The position numbers and the translations under genes are program-made. Shown here piece by piece: positions 7,274 through 15,747 of a DNA stretch of 18,382 bases (within the stretch, counting starts at the first letter, position 1; each line of letters starts with the position of its first letter). The notes under the pieces are model-generated. The model was not told the DNA's origin and did no database searches. It was given only the letters and a program-made list of their open reading frames with translations. Source of the DNA: Bacillota bacterium (GTDB lineage: Bacteria; Bacillota; Desulfitobacteriia; Desulfitobacteriales; JAJXUE01); assembly GCA_021786555.1 (NCBI GenBank), contig JAJYNB010000307.1:1-18382 (forward strand), read 5' to 3'.

Positions 7274-8158
7274 CTAAACTTTGAGAAATTTGCGCAGGGA
7301 AACCATGCTGCCCACAGAGCCAATTAAGGCCCCGGCCGCCAGCATAAGCAGGGTTAGATTGAGCATAAACTGGCGGCTGTCAATAACCGGAATAAAAGTC
7401 AGGTTGTTATGCAGATAGGAAACCAGTCCCGTATAACTGTAAACCACCACAGTACTTGCCAGGATGGCGCCGCAGAGGCCTAAAACCATTCCTTCCAGCA
7501 AAAAGGGCCAGCGGATAAACCAGTCGGTAGCCCCCACGAACTTCATGATCTGGACTTCCTTGCGCCGGGCGAAGACCGTCAGGCGGATAGTAATGGAGAT
7601 CAGCACTATGGATGCCACGGCCAGCAGGCCAATCAGGGTCAGGCCTATCCATCGCATCCAGTGAGTAAACTGGATAATCTTATCTACGATTCCCTGGCCG
7701 TAGCGTACCGTGTCCACCCCGGAAATCTTACCGATCTTTTCCGCCAAGTCCTTAACCTGGCCGGCATCGGTGGCCTTAACTGTCAGTTTGTCCGGCAGGG
7801 GGTTGTTCCCACCTAAGTTTTGCATCAGGTCTGAATTCAGCCCGGACTGAAATTGAGCCAAGGCTTGTTCCTTGCTCAAAAGTGTGACGGATTTAACCCC
7901 TTGCATTTGCTCAATCTGCGCCTGGATTTGCTGCACTTGTTCCGTGGTTTGGGGAGGCCTAAGGATAAAAGCCGAAATTTCTATGTTTGATTCAATGTTG
8001 GAGGCCAATTGGTTGGTATTGTAAACCAAGGTCAGGGCAAAGCCCAGGATTATCAGGGAGATCGCCACAGTGGACACCGAGGCCAGGCTCATCCAGGCGT
8101 TGCGACGCAGGGAAAGGGCGGTCTCCTTAATCACATAGCGCAGGGAACTAAGACTCAC
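7274..8158 (-). CDS. ftsX: Cell division protein FtsX (permease-like subunit)
   Basis: A 294-residue membrane protein with the FtsX layout. A cytoplasmic N-terminus precedes TM1 (~22-46). A large extracellular domain follows (~48-168, with '[12 protein letters not shown]' and the family's '[17 protein letters not shown]'), and then three TM segments (~172-193, 220-245, 266-288). FtsX passes FtsE ATPase movement to an extracellular murein hydrolase partner, here plausibly the M23 protein encoded next. The start is GTG 8158, with AAGGGAGGG seven bases upstream; the gene overlaps the end of ftsE by 11 bases, indicating translational coupling. Nothing looks truncated; length is usual for Gram-positive FtsX. 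Confidence 0.95.
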   Translation of the reverse strand: MSLSSLRYVIKETALSLRRNAWMSLASVSTVAISLIILGFALTLVYNTNQLASNIESNIEISAFILRPPQTTEQVQQIQAQIEQMQGVKSVTLLSKEQALAQFQSGLNSDLMQNLGGNNPLPDKLTVKATDAGQVKDLAEKIGKISGVDTVRYGQGIVDKIIQFTHWMRWIGLTLIGLLAVASIVLISITIRLTVFARRKEVQIMKFVGATDWFIRWPFLLEGMVLGLCGAILASTVVVYSYTGLVSYLHNNLTFIPVIDSRQFMLNLTLLMLAAGALIGSVGSMVSLRKFLKV

Positions 8159-8837
8159 TGCCGTACCCTCCCTTCTCTTCGTCGCGCAGGATGCGGCCGC
8201 GTTCCATAGCCACCACCCGCTTGCGCAGGGAATCCACGATATCCCTGGCGTGGGAGGCCATGACTATGGTAGTTCCCCGTTTGTTTATGTCAAGCAGGAG
8301 ATTCATAATGTCCCAGGAAGTATCAGGGTCCAGATTTCCTGTGGGCTCGTCCGCCAGAACCAGGGAGGGATTGTTGACTACCGCCCGGGCGATGCACACC
8401 CGCTGCTGCTCGCCGCCGGAGAGCTGGGTGGGAAGGAATTCCGCCTTTTTCTCCAAGCCCACCAGAGACAGCACCGCCGGCACTTTTTCCCGGATTTCGC
8501 GGGAACTGGTACCTACCACCTGCAGCGCAAAAGCAACGTTGTCATGGACTGACTTGGTGGGCAGGAGCTTGAAATCCTGAAAGATGATTCCGGTATTGCG
8601 CCTCAGGTAAGGGACACGTCCCTCCCTGAGCCGGTTCAAATTCTTGCCGTTAATCATTACCTGTCCCCGGGAGGCCCTTTCCTCCCGGAACAAAAGCTTA
8701 ATAATAGTGGATTTGCCGGCGCCGCTGGCCCCGACCAAAAACACGAATTCTCCTTTATTAATGCGCAAACTAGCGTCTATCAACGCCCTAACCCCATTGG
8801 GATAGGTTTTGGAGACATTGGTTAGTTGAATAAACAA
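8148..8837 (-). CDS. ftsE: Cell division ATP-binding protein FtsE
   Basis: A 229-residue ABC ATPase, the cytoplasmic partner of FtsX. Motifs in order: A-loop region 'YPNG' (12-15), Walker A 'GASGAGKST' (36-44), Q-loop Q87 in '[14 protein letters not shown]' (the FtsE form), ABC signature 'LSGGEQQR' (139-146), Walker B 'LVLADE' (159-164) followed by 'PTGNLD', and switch His H196. All are intact. The start is TTG 8837 with AGGAGGG eight bases upstream; no in-frame ATG or GTG lies between this site and the ribosome-binding site. Its stop overlaps the ftsX start. In B. subtilis the ftsEX pair also lies between prfB and ctpB. Confidence 0.96.
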   Translation of the reverse strand: MFIQLTNVSKTYPNGVRALIDASLRINKGEFVFLVGASGAGKSTIIKLLFREERASRGQVMINGKNLNRLREGRVPYLRRNTGIIFQDFKLLPTKSVHDNVAFALQVVGTSSREIREKVPAVLSLVGLEKKAEFLPTQLSGGEQQRVCIARAVVNNPSLVLADEPTGNLDPDTSWDIMNLLLDINKRGTTIVMASHARDIVDSLRKRVVAMERGRILRDEEKGGYGSES

Positions 8838-8891
8838 GGACTGGTCCCTCCTATGATGGCTGCGGATGATGATGCCTGCTTGAAGTGCATA

Positions 8892-8921
8892 TTTATAGTC
8901 ATTTCGACACCGTCATGACAA
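8892..8921 (-). promoter_or_regulatory. Candidate sigma-A promoter for ftsEX
   Basis: Minus strand: -35 TTGTCA (8916-8921, 5 of 6), spacer 18, -10 TATAAA (8892-8897, 5 of 6), about 55 bases before the TTG start. The spacer carries GTCAT and ATGAC as a spaced inverted repeat (8899-8919), which could be an operator or chance. Confidence 0.45.
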
Positions 8922-8977
8922 TTCCTGTCGGTAATCAGGCTATTGCGGCAAGATTCACAGAAACATCAATTATTGAG

Positions 8978-9051
8978 GTATTCAGTAGTCACAATCCAGA
9001 ATACTTCAAGATTCTAAACTGTTTTTGTTCTGACTCCTGACTGCTGAATAC
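8978..9051. repeat. TCAG-rich imperfect inverted repeat (copy A)
   Basis: Left arm 8978-9001 and right arm 9028-9051 are 24-bp imperfect inverted copies sharing GTATTCAG at the outer ends, AGTCA inside and CAGAA at the inner ends. The same motif vocabulary occurs in the palindrome at 15030-15117, so both are copies of one interspersed family. It lies in the 414-base gene-free interval between ftsE and the transketolase genes, which holds no credible ORF. Confidence 0.7.
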
Positions 9052-9100
9052 TGTCCTTCAAACAATACGCATACCATGTCGATTTTTGGAGTGGCAACAA

Positions 9101-9141
9101 GAAATGCGCGCTTCGTTTTTCCTTCATAGCCTGCGCATTTC
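9101..9141. repeat. Hairpin with 9-bp stem in the ftsE upstream gap
   Basis: GAAATGCGC (9101-9109) and GCGCATTTC (9133-9141) are perfectly complementary across a 23-base loop. No T tract follows in either direction as expected for a terminator. Function unknown. Confidence 0.45.
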
Positions 9142-9155
9142 AGTGCCCGTGTTCG

Positions 9156-9184
9156 ATATACTCGGCTAAAGTTGCCGAGTATAT
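9156..9184. repeat. Hairpin with 11-bp stem in the ftsE upstream gap
   Basis: ATATACTCGGC (9156-9166) and GCCGAGTATAT (9174-9184) form a perfect 11-bp inverted repeat with a 7-base spacer. It is a plausible operator or RNA hairpin; it lies just beyond the transketolase terminator and has no T tract on the minus strand. Confidence 0.5.
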
Positions 9185-9200
9185 ACTTTCCTGAGGTATG

Positions 9201-9223
9201 AAAAAGCCGGGTCTAAACCCGGC
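9201..9223 (-). terminator. Rho-independent terminator of the transketolase genes
   Basis: Minus strand: GCCGGGT, loop TTAG, ACCCGGC, then TTTTT. It lies about 30 bases beyond the stop at 9252. Confidence 0.9.
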
Positions 9224-9251
9224 AGCCTGAACAAAAAAACCATTTTAAGAC

Positions 9252-10196
9252 TCAGCCGTTTGTTTTCCGCCGGTGTACCCGGCGCACCGCTGCCGCAATG
9301 CCTGCGGCGGTGAGGCCGTATTTTTCCATCAGTTCCCAGGGGCTTCCTGATTCTCCAAAAGTGTCCATGAGCCCCACCCGTTCCATGGGTACGGGGCAGT
9401 TTTCCACCAGTGCCTCAGCGATGGCGCTGCCCAGGCCCCCGATAATACTGTGTTCCTCGGCGCTGACCACCGCCCCAGCCTGCCTGGCTACCTCCGCAAC
9501 CGTAGCCGTATCCAGGGGCTTGACAGTGGACACGTTGATTACAGCTGTCTCAACCCCTTCCCGGGCCAGCTCCTCCGCAGCCTCCAGGGCCAGAGCCAGC
9601 ATGGTGCCGTTGGCAAAGACCGCCGCATCCCAGCCTTCCCTGAGCACCACTGCCTTGCCCAGTTTAAATTCATAGTCCTCGGGCAGGATTACGGGCAGAT
9701 CCAGCCGGCCCAGGCGGATGTAGACCGGGCCCTGGTGTTCCGCTGCCGCCCGCACAGCCTTATCGGTCTCCACCGCATCGGCGGGTACAATGACTGTCAT
9801 GTTAGGCAGGGAGCGCATCAGGGACACGTCTTCCACTGATTGGTGGGAGCCCCCATCCTCACCCACGGTAATGCCCGCATGGGTGGCTGCTACCTTGACG
9901 TTCAGCTTCGGGTAAGCTATGGAGTTGCGCACCTGCTCGAAGGCCCGGCCTGTGGCAAAGACCGCAAATGTGCTGGCAAAGGGAATCTTGCCCGCTGCGG
10001 CCAAACCTGCGGACATGCCCATTAAATTGGCTTCGGCAATGCCGGCGTTGAAAAACCGCTCAGGAAACTTTTTTGCAAAGTCCGCTGTTTTGGTGGATTT
10101 GGACAGGTCCGCATCCAGCACAACTATGTTGGGGTTCTCTTCCCCTAATTTGACAAGAGTCTGACCGTAAGCGGTACGGGTTGCAATTTTTGTCAT
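9252..10196 (-). CDS. Transketolase, C-terminal half (pyrimidine-binding and C-terminal domains)
   Basis: A 314-residue protein forming one half of a split transketolase, the thiamine-diphosphate enzyme that moves two-carbon units in the non-oxidative pentose phosphate pathway. It contains the pyrimidine-binding domain with the activating Glu in '[15 protein letters not shown]' (E55) and the '[14 protein letters not shown]' and '[19 protein letters not shown]' segments, followed by the transketolase C-terminal domain ('[11 protein letters not shown]', '[15 protein letters not shown]'). ATG 10196 overlaps the stop of the N-terminal-half gene (ATGA), and a GGGAGGAGGT site lies inside that gene's last codons, so the two subunits are translationally coupled. 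Split transketolases are normal in many clostridia and archaea, so this is not a broken gene. Confidence 0.93.
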   Translation of the reverse strand: MTKIATRTAYGQTLVKLGEENPNIVVLDADLSKSTKTADFAKKFPERFFNAGIAEANLMGMSAGLAAAGKIPFASTFAVFATGRAFEQVRNSIAYPKLNVKVAATHAGITVGEDGGSHQSVEDVSLMRSLPNMTVIVPADAVETDKAVRAAAEHQGPVYIRLGRLDLPVILPEDYEFKLGKAVVLREGWDAAVFANGTMLALALEAAEELAREGVETAVINVSTVKPLDTATVAEVARQAGAVVSAEEHSIIGGLGSAIAEALVENCPVPMERVGLMDTFGESGSPWELMEKYGLTAAGIAAAVRRVHRRKTNG

Positions 10197-11023
10197 GACT
10201 TACCTCCTCCCAGCTCGGCCAGGGCCTGGGCAGCCTGCTCCGCGTTCGGAGCGTTGCCGTGCCAGCCAACCTGGTTCTCCATGAAGGAAACACCCTTCCC
10301 TTTTACGGTCCTGGCAATAATCATGGTCGGTTTGCCCTTGGTTTCTCCGGCCATTTCCAGCGCACCCCAGATGGCGCCAAAGTCATGGCCGTCAATCTTG
10401 ATGACCTCCCAGCCGAAGGCCTGCCACTTCTCGGCCAAAGGGGTGGGGTTCATTACTTCCTGCACGGGCCCGTCGATTTGCAGCCCGTTATAATCCAAAA
10501 AGGCGGTCAGGTTATCCAGTTTGTAGTGGCTTGCTGCCATGGCTGCTTCCCAGACCATGCCCTCTTCGCATTCTCCGTCACCCAAAAGGGCGTATACCCG
10601 GTAATCCTTTTTGTCGAGTTTTCCCGCCAGGGCCATGCCCACGGCGGCGGATATCCCCTGGCCCAAGGAGCCTGTAGACATGTCTACCCCGGGGGTCTTT
10701 TTCATGTCAGGATGGCCCTGCAGCTGACTGCCGGTCTTGCGCAGGGTAAGCAGCTCTTCCCTGGGAAAAAAGCCCTTTTCCGCCAAAGCGGCATAGAGCA
10801 CAGGGGCGGCGTGACCCTTGCTCAGGACGAAGCGGTCCCTGTCGGGCTTGTGAGGGTCCGCCGGGTCAATATTCATGGCGGCGAAATACAAAGTGGAGAC
10901 GATTTCCACCGCTGATAAAGATCCACCCGGATGTCCCGATTTGGACGCGGCCAGCATTTCGATTATCATCCGGCGCATCTCTCTGGCCCGGCCGGACAAC
11001 TCTTCCACCTTTGCTTGATTCAT
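10193..11023 (-). CDS. Transketolase, N-terminal half (diphosphate-binding domain)
   Basis: A 276-residue partner of the following gene. It has the thiamine-diphosphate motif from 'GDGE' (148-151) to N179 ('[10 protein letters not shown]'), the N-terminal '[15 protein letters not shown]' (H31), '[15 protein letters not shown]' (H71) and 'LQGHPD' (H104), matching active-site histidines of whole-length transketolase. The length is that of the first domain only, with the second encoded by the adjacent gene. Start ATG 11023 has AAGGGGGA seven bases upstream. The gene is separated from prfB by a repeat cluster and a terminator, so it probably has its own promoter, though I see no convincing -35/-10 pair in 11030-11100. 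Confidence 0.94.
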   Translation of the reverse strand: MNQAKVEELSGRAREMRRMIIEMLAASKSGHPGGSLSAVEIVSTLYFAAMNIDPADPHKPDRDRFVLSKGHAAPVLYAALAEKGFFPREELLTLRKTGSQLQGHPDMKKTPGVDMSTGSLGQGISAAVGMALAGKLDKKDYRVYALLGDGECEEGMVWEAAMAASHYKLDNLTAFLDYNGLQIDGPVQEVMNPTPLAEKWQAFGWEVIKIDGHDFGAIWGALEMAGETKGKPTMIIARTVKGKGVSFMENQVGWHGNAPNAEQAAQALAELGGGKS

Positions 11024-11102
11024 GCTTTTTCCCCCTTGAATAACTACCGATCGCTAAGATTAGTTTACCTAAGCACGCCCTAAAATAAAAGCCATGCCAA
11101 AC

Positions 11103-11124
11103 AAAAACCGGCCAACCAGCCGGT
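11103..11124 (-). terminator. Rho-independent terminator of secA-prfB
   Basis: Minus strand: ACCGGC, a 6-base loop, GCCGGT, then TTTTGTTT. It is separated from the prfB stop by about 200 bases of palindromic repeats. Confidence 0.75.
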
Positions 11125-11133
11125 CCACTCCAA

Positions 11134-11160
11134 GGGACAAGGGGACGGTTCCGGCGTCCC
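11134..11160. repeat. GGGGACGGTTC palindromic unit with GGGAC/GTCCC ends
   Basis: A 27-bp unit with core GGGGACGGTTCC and complementary 5-bp termini. It shares the core with the units in 5669-5936 but has different end sequences that still pair. Confidence 0.65.
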
Positions 11161-11167
11161 AGCATTG

Positions 11168-11293
11168 GTGTCAGGGGGACAGGTCCGCTGACACTGCTTA
11201 ACCGAGCGGTAAGAAGGACTGGAGTCACACTGGGCTCAAAACCGTGAAGCGGTGAGAAAGGTTGCGGTGTCAAGGGACCTGTCCCCCTGACAC
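11168..11293. repeat. Inverted pair of 27-bp GGGGACAGGTCC palindromic units
   Basis: Units 11168-11194 and 11267-11293 are inverted copies with 25 of 27 positions matching. Each is bounded by GTGTCA and TGACAC, and their core GGGGGACAGGTCC resembles the GGGGACGGTTC family. The 72 bases between them show no gene. The arrangement (inverted units, each itself palindromic) repeats that at 5608-5996. Confidence 0.82.
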
Positions 11294-11322
11294 TTACTTT
11301 CCGGCCCCACTCACACGGGACT

Positions 11323-12424
11323 TCAGACTTTTTTGTTGAGCTGCAGGTAGGCAGCGATAAACTCATCCAATTCCCCGTCCATCACAGCACTGATATTGCC
11401 GGTCTCATAGTTGGTGCGGTGGTCCTTCACCATGCTGTAGGGGTGGAAAACATAAGAGCGGATCTGGCTTCCCCAGGCAATTTCCCGCTGTTCTCCCCGG
11501 ATTTCAGAGAGTTCCTCTTCCTGTCTGCGCAGTTTGAGTTCCAGGAGTTTAGCCCGGAGAATGCGCATGGCAGCCGCCCGGTTTTGGATCTGGGAACGTT
11601 CGTTTTGACACTGGACCACAGTCCCGGAAGGCAGGTGGGTAATCCTGACCGCAGAATCTGTTTTGTTCACATGCTGCCCGCCGGCGCCGCCGGAGCGGTA
11701 GGTGTCCACTTTAAGGTCCTCAGGGTTGATGTCCACATCCGTGTCTTCGCTGACCTCGGGCATGACCTCGACCGCCGCAAAAGAAGTATGCCTTCGCCCT
11801 GAAGCATCAAAAGGGGAAATCCTCACCAGGCGGTGAACCCCTTTCTCGGCCTTAATGTAACCATAGGCGTTTTCGCCGGAAATTGAGAGGGTAGCGCTTT
11901 TCACCCCGGCCTCTTCTCCAGGGAGCAGGTCCAGCACCTCCGCCTTGAAGCCGCGGCGCTCCGCCCAGCGCAGGTACATGCGGAAGAGCATCTGGGCCCA
12001 GTCCTGGGCTTCGGTACCACCCGCCCCTGCGTGGAGTTCCACCAGGGCGTTATTGCGGTCATAGGGTCCGCTGAGTAAAATCTCCAGTTCCAACTCGACC
12101 AGCTTTTTCTCCAACTGGCCCAATCCCCTGGTCACTTCGCTTTCCAGGGACTCATCCTGTTCTTCCATTCCCAGCTGCCAGAGGGTATACACATCGTCAA
12201 ATTCAGCCCTGAAGTCTTCATAGAGCTTGACCTTGTTCTGCTGCAAGGTCAGCTCCTGCATCACCTTTTGAGCCTGACCGGGGTCATCCCAAAAGTCATC
12301 CATATTTACGGTCTTTTCCAGTTCAACTATCTTCGCTTGGCGGTTAGAGACGTCAAAGAGAAACCCTCAAATCTTCCAGGCGTTTAGCCATCCCTTCACA
12401 GTCCCGTTTTAAATCTGCCAACAC
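11323..12424 (-). CDS. prfB: Peptide chain release factor 2, with programmed +1 frameshift
   Basis: RF2 recognises UGA and UAA stop codons and triggers peptide release. The full product is 366 residues, read as two pieces: 12424-12356 (23 codons from GTG) and, after skipping the base at 12355, 12354-11323. The in-frame TGA (12355-12353) follows CTT, as in the classical RF2 autoregulatory frameshift. SPF (203-205) is the stop-codon-reading tripeptide and GGQ (248-250) the catalytic motif; both sit almost exactly where E. coli RF2 has them. The start GTG 12424 has GAGGTGA seven bases upstream, which overlaps the secA stop, so the two genes are coupled. A TTG directly after the GTG is a possible alternative. 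A naive call would begin at 12303 and lose about 40 residues. Confidence 0.96.
12352..12367 (-). promoter_or_regulatory. prfB programmed +1 frameshift site
   Basis: The minus strand reads AGGG (12367-12364), then TTTCT, then CTT TGA C. The AGGG acts as an internal Shine-Dalgarno-like element, CTT slips to TTT, and the C after TGA weakens termination. When RF2 is scarce the ribosome slips and makes RF2. The spacing from AGGG to CTT is slightly longer than in E. coli. Confidence 0.95.
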
Positions 12425-12431
12425 CGGTCAA

Positions 12432-14942
12432 TCACCTCGCAGCTCCACAACATTTTTTGTATTTTTTGCCGCTGCCGCAGGGGCAGGGCTCATTACGGCC
12501 CACCTGCTTTTCAACCCGAACAGGCTGCCGCTGACCCTCCTCATCAGCATAGCGGTTTTCCACCACATTCTGTGGCCTTTCCTGGGGCTCTTCCACAACT
12601 GCCGGACTTACCCTGAGCATATAGCGGAGGATGTCCTCCTGAATGGAAGAGATCATGTTATTGAACATATCAAAGGCTTCAAACTTGTATTCCACCAGGG
12701 GGTCTTTCTGGCCATAAGCCCTGAGGCCAATACCTTCCCTGAGCTGGTCCATGGCATCCAGGTGGTCCATCCACTTGCTGTCCACCACCTGCAGCATCAC
12801 GGCCCGTTCAATCTCCCGCATCACTTCGGAACCGAACAGTTCCTCCCGTTGGGCGTAGATTTTCTCGCTTTCCTCCAGGAAAAGCTCGCGGATTTCATCT
12901 TTGTCCAGCTTGGCCAGTTGGTCCCGGGTGAGGTTATGGTTGGGCAGGAACAGCCCTTCGGCATACTCCAACAGGCTTTCCAGGTCCCACTCCTCGGGGT
13001 ACTGGCTTTCCCCGCTGACCATGGAGATGGCGTTATCGATGATGGCAGGGAACATTTCCATGATATTTTCCTTGAGGTTTTCCCCTGTCAGGACCTGCCG
13101 CCGCTGGCCATAGATAACTTCCCGCTGCTGGTTCATCACATCATCATAATCCAGTACGTGTTTACGCATGTCGAAGTTGCGGGACTCCACTTTGCGCTGG
13201 GCGCTTTCGATAGAGCGGGAGATTATCCCTGCCTCGATGGGCACAGTGTCGTCCATGCCCAGTTTGTCCATCAGGCCCATGATGTTTTCTGAGCCGAAAA
13301 GCCGCATCAAGTCGTCTTCCAGAGAAATGTAGAAACGGGTAGAGCCCGGGTCGCCCTGCCGGCCGGAACGGCCGCGCAGCTGGTTGTCAATCCGGCGGCT
13401 CTCATGCCGCTCGGTGCCAATGATGTGCAGGCCGCCCAACTCCTTAACCCCTTCTCCCAGGACGATGTCGGTGCCGCGTCCGGCCATGTTGGTGGCGATG
13501 GTTACCGCATTCTTTTGACCTGCCAGACTGACAATTTCCGCCTCTTTTTCGTGAAACTTGGCGTTTAGGACCTGGTGGTTAACGCCGCGACGCTCCAGCA
13601 TCTGGCTTAGGGCCTCCGACTTCTCAATCGAAATGGTCCCCACCAGGACCGGCTCCCCGGTCTTGTGCCGCTCTACAATCTCCTCCACGACCGCCAGGAA
13701 TTTGCCTTTTTCCGTGCGGTAAACCACATCGGGCATATCGCCCCTTACCATGGGTTTGTTGGTGGGTATCACCACAACGTCCAGCTTGTATATCTTGCGG
13801 AACTCAGCCTGCTCGGTCTCCGCCGTACCGGTCATGCCCGCCAGTTTGTCAAACATGCGGAAATAATTCTGGAAGGTGATGGTGGCCAGGGTCTGCGACT
13901 CCCGCTCGATTTTGACCCCTTCTTTGGCTTCTATGGCCTGGTGCAGCCCTTCACTGTAGCGCCTGCCGAACATCAGCCGGCCCGTGAACTCGTCGACGAT
14001 AATTACTTCGCCGTCTTTGACCACATAGTCGCGGTCCCGCTTGAACAGGGTGTGGGCTTTCAATGCCTGGTTGACGTGGTGGGCCAGCTCGGTGTGGATA
14101 TCTTCATAGAGGTTTTCCACCCCCAGCATTTTTTCCACCCGGGCTACGCCTTCCTCGGTCAGGTTAACAATCCTGTCCTTTTCGTTTACCTTGTAATCTT
14201 CTTCGTTCTTAAGGCGCGGGATAATCTTGGCCACCCTGTAATAGGTTTCCGTGGGCTTGTCTGCCTCACCGGAAATAATCAGCGGTGTCCTGGCTTCGTC
14301 GATCAGAATCGAGTCCACCTCGTCCACGATGGCATAGTGCAGTTCCCGCTGCACCAGGCCGTCCCGCTGGGTAACCATATTGTCCCTGAGGTAATCAAAG
14401 CCGAATTCATTATTGGTGCCATAGGTGATGTCAGCCGCATAGGCCTCCCGCCTCTGGTCATAGGTGAGACCGTGGACGATGAGTCCTACCGACAAGCCAA
14501 GGAACTTATAGATTTGCCCCATCCAGGTACTGTCGCGGGTAGCCAGGTAATCGTTCACCGTAACCACATACACGCCGCGGCCCGTAAGAGCATTAAGATA
14601 GGCGGGAAGGGTAGCCACCAGGGTTTTCCCTTCGCCTGTCTTCATCTCGGCGATCTTCCCCTTGTGTAAAACCATGCCGCCAATCAACTGTACGTCAAAG
14701 TGCCGCTGACCCAGAACCCGCCGTGAAGCCTCCCGCACTGCGGCAAAGGCCTCCGGCAGAATGGAATCCAGCTCTTCGCCTTCCTCCAGCCTCTGTTTGA
14801 AATCCCCGGTTTTAGCTCGCAAATCCTCATCGCTCAAAGCCTGCATCTCAGATTCCAGGCCATTAATAATTTCTACTGTTTTGCTTAGCCTTTTTATTTC
14901 TCTGGCGTTGTCATCGAGTAAATCTTTCAGAAAACCGAACAT
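12432..14942 (-). CDS. secA: Preprotein translocase ATPase SecA
   Basis: An 836-residue motor that drives secretory proteins through SecYEG. The N-terminal nucleotide-binding fold has Walker A 'MKTGEGKT' (100-107) and the '[15 protein letters not shown]' DEAD-type motif (207 onward). The preprotein cross-linking region and second nucleotide-binding fold ('[14 protein letters not shown]', '[12 protein letters not shown]') follow. The C-terminus is the SEC-C zinc finger with C820, C822, C831 and C832, followed by 'GAAR'. All parts are present, with the usual length. ATG 14942 is preferred over the TTG immediately before it because the AAGGAAGG site then has six-base spacing. The stop codon forms part of the prfB ribosome-binding site. 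In B. subtilis the order hpf-secA-prfB is the same. Confidence 0.98.
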   Translation of the reverse strand: MFGFLKDLLDDNAREIKRLSKTVEIINGLESEMQALSDEDLRAKTGDFKQRLEEGEELDSILPEAFAAVREASRRVLGQRHFDVQLIGGMVLHKGKIAEMKTGEGKTLVATLPAYLNALTGRGVYVVTVNDYLATRDSTWMGQIYKFLGLSVGLIVHGLTYDQRREAYAADITYGTNNEFGFDYLRDNMVTQRDGLVQRELHYAIVDEVDSILIDEARTPLIISGEADKPTETYYRVAKIIPRLKNEEDYKVNEKDRIVNLTEEGVARVEKMLGVENLYEDIHTELAHHVNQALKAHTLFKRDRDYVVKDGEVIIVDEFTGRLMFGRRYSEGLHQAIEAKEGVKIERESQTLATITFQNYFRMFDKLAGMTGTAETEQAEFRKIYKLDVVVIPTNKPMVRGDMPDVVYRTEKGKFLAVVEEIVERHKTGEPVLVGTISIEKSEALSQMLERRGVNHQVLNAKFHEKEAEIVSLAGQKNAVTIATNMAGRGTDIVLGEGVKELGGLHIIGTERHESRRIDNQLRGRSGRQGDPGSTRFYISLEDDLMRLFGSENIMGLMDKLGMDDTVPIEAGIISRSIESAQRKVESRNFDMRKHVLDYDDVMNQQREVIYGQRRQVLTGENLKENIMEMFPAIIDNAISMVSGESQYPEEWDLESLLEYAEGLFLPNHNLTRDQLAKLDKDEIRELFLEESEKIYAQREELFGSEVMREIERAVMLQVVDSKWMDHLDAMDQLREGIGLRAYGQKDPLVEYKFEAFDMFNNMISSIQEDILRYMLRVSPAVVEEPQERPQNVVENRYADEEGQRQPVRVEKQVGRNEPCPCGSGKKYKKCCGAAR

Positions 14943-15029
14943 CAAGCGCCTTCCTTTCCTGTTCGCCCGGATTAACCAGAAACCAATCCCAGATAAATAA
15001 GGAACCCAATTGGTTCCTCAAAATACTCA

Positions 15030-15117
15030 GGAGTCAGAAGTCAGAAGTCAGGAGTCAGAATAAGAAGGACTTTTTGTCCCGTGCCATTCTGAATTCTGAC
15101 TACTGAATTCTGACTAC
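15030..15117. repeat. TCAG-rich inverted repeat (copy B) in the secA leader
   Basis: Two 32-bp arms, 15030-15061 and 15086-15117, match in inverted orientation at 26 of 32 positions; each is built from iterated AGTCAGAA-like octamers. The loop is 24 bases. It belongs to the same family as 8978-9051. The predicted secA transcription start (~15115) falls at its outer edge, so nearly all of it would be in the secA 5' leader. A shorter GGAACC/GGTTCC hairpin follows at 15001-15017. Confidence 0.8.
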
Positions 15118-15121
15118 CGGA

Positions 15122-15150
15122 ATAATAACATACCTACCTAATTGTAGCAA
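15122..15150 (-). promoter_or_regulatory. Sigma-A promoter for secA-prfB
   Basis: Minus strand: -35 TTGCTA (15145-15150, 4 of 6), 17-base spacer, -10 TATTAT (15122-15127, 5 of 6), with TGT directly before the -10 as an extended -10 element. The leader to the secA ATG would be about 170 bases. Confidence 0.62.
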
Positions 15151-15177
15151 ATTGTAACTGTTGGAGCAAGCCAAGGC

Positions 15178-15744
15178 TTAATGCCGGTGGACTGATCTGA
15201 TCCGATAGGCGCGCGGACCGGTCATGACACCAAACACCAGCATAAAGGAGCCAATATCAATGAAAATATCTCCCGCGCTAAAGAGCTGCTGGCCCAAAGC
15301 AGGGATATACAGGAGATCCCTATCGGCCAAAAAGCTCAGACGGGTAGCTCCAGTCAGAAGTTGGTGGGTGCCCTCCCCCGGCTGCAGCGCAAGACGGGAA
15401 GCTGCCGGCAGGAACGTGGGGTCAACCGGCATCAGTCCGCTGTTGACGGCAATCACCAGACCGTTCAGGGCAATACCCAGGGCCAAAAGTTTCATTCCCG
15501 GCTGAGATAAGTTAAGGACGGCCATCACCAAAAGCAGCAAATAGGAAAGGGTATGCAGCACGGGGCTTACCCAGCCTGGCCCCAGCCGGAAACCTTTGAC
15601 TGCCGACCAATACACAGCCATCTGGATGATAAAAGCAAACGGGATGAGCCAGACCCCCCGCAGGTCCAGCTGGCCCAGGTTAATGAACTTTCCTCCTTTA
15701 AGATAGCCCACAACCAAGACCAAGACCAGTGTTTCAATAAGCAT
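15178..15744 (-). CDS. DUF5317-type integral membrane protein, function unknown
   Basis: A 188-residue polytopic membrane protein with about five hydrophobic segments (residues ~1-14, 31-50, 60-80, 84-103, 162-180). A less hydrophobic loop around 105-160 contains 'GLMPVDP' and 'GEGTHQLLTGATRL'. These loop signatures resemble the DUF5317 family, which is common in clostridia and other Gram-positives and has no established role; the family assignment is from memory of its pattern. ATG 15744 lies three bases after the HD-GYP stop, and that stop is embedded in the GGGAGGTGA ribosome-binding site, so the two genes are translationally coupled and probably work in the same process. No catalytic motif is visible. 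The secA promoter lies shortly downstream. Confidence 0.8.
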   Translation of the reverse strand: MLIETLVLVLVVGYLKGGKFINLGQLDLRGVWLIPFAFIIQMAVYWSAVKGFRLGPGWVSPVLHTLSYLLLLVMAVLNLSQPGMKLLALGIALNGLVIAVNSGLMPVDPTFLPAASRLALQPGEGTHQLLTGATRLSFLADRDLLYIPALGQQLFSAGDIFIDIGSFMLVFGVMTGPRAYRIRSVHRH

Positions 15745-15747
15745 ACC

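Noticed and set aside
9252..11023. Transketolase interrupted by a mutation
   Set aside because: The two genes meet at a clean ATGA overlap with a strong ribosome-binding site between domains, the normal split-gene form.
10866..11366. Minus-strand 166-codon frame across the prfB-transketolase gap
   Set aside because: It overlaps the ends of two real genes in another frame and runs through palindromic repeats.
11323..12303. prfB as a complete gene starting at 12303
   Set aside because: It omits the conserved RF2 N-terminus encoded upstream of the CTT TGA C frameshift site.
13665..14669. Long plus-strand open frame (334 codons) opposite secA
   Set aside because: It is antisense to fully conserved SecA codons, has no recognisable domain or ribosome-binding site, and is a by-product of GC-rich codon use.
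15316..15323. Second GCCGATAG-like box on the minus strand
   Set aside because: It lies within the DUF5317 coding sequence and has no TAAA at the required distance.
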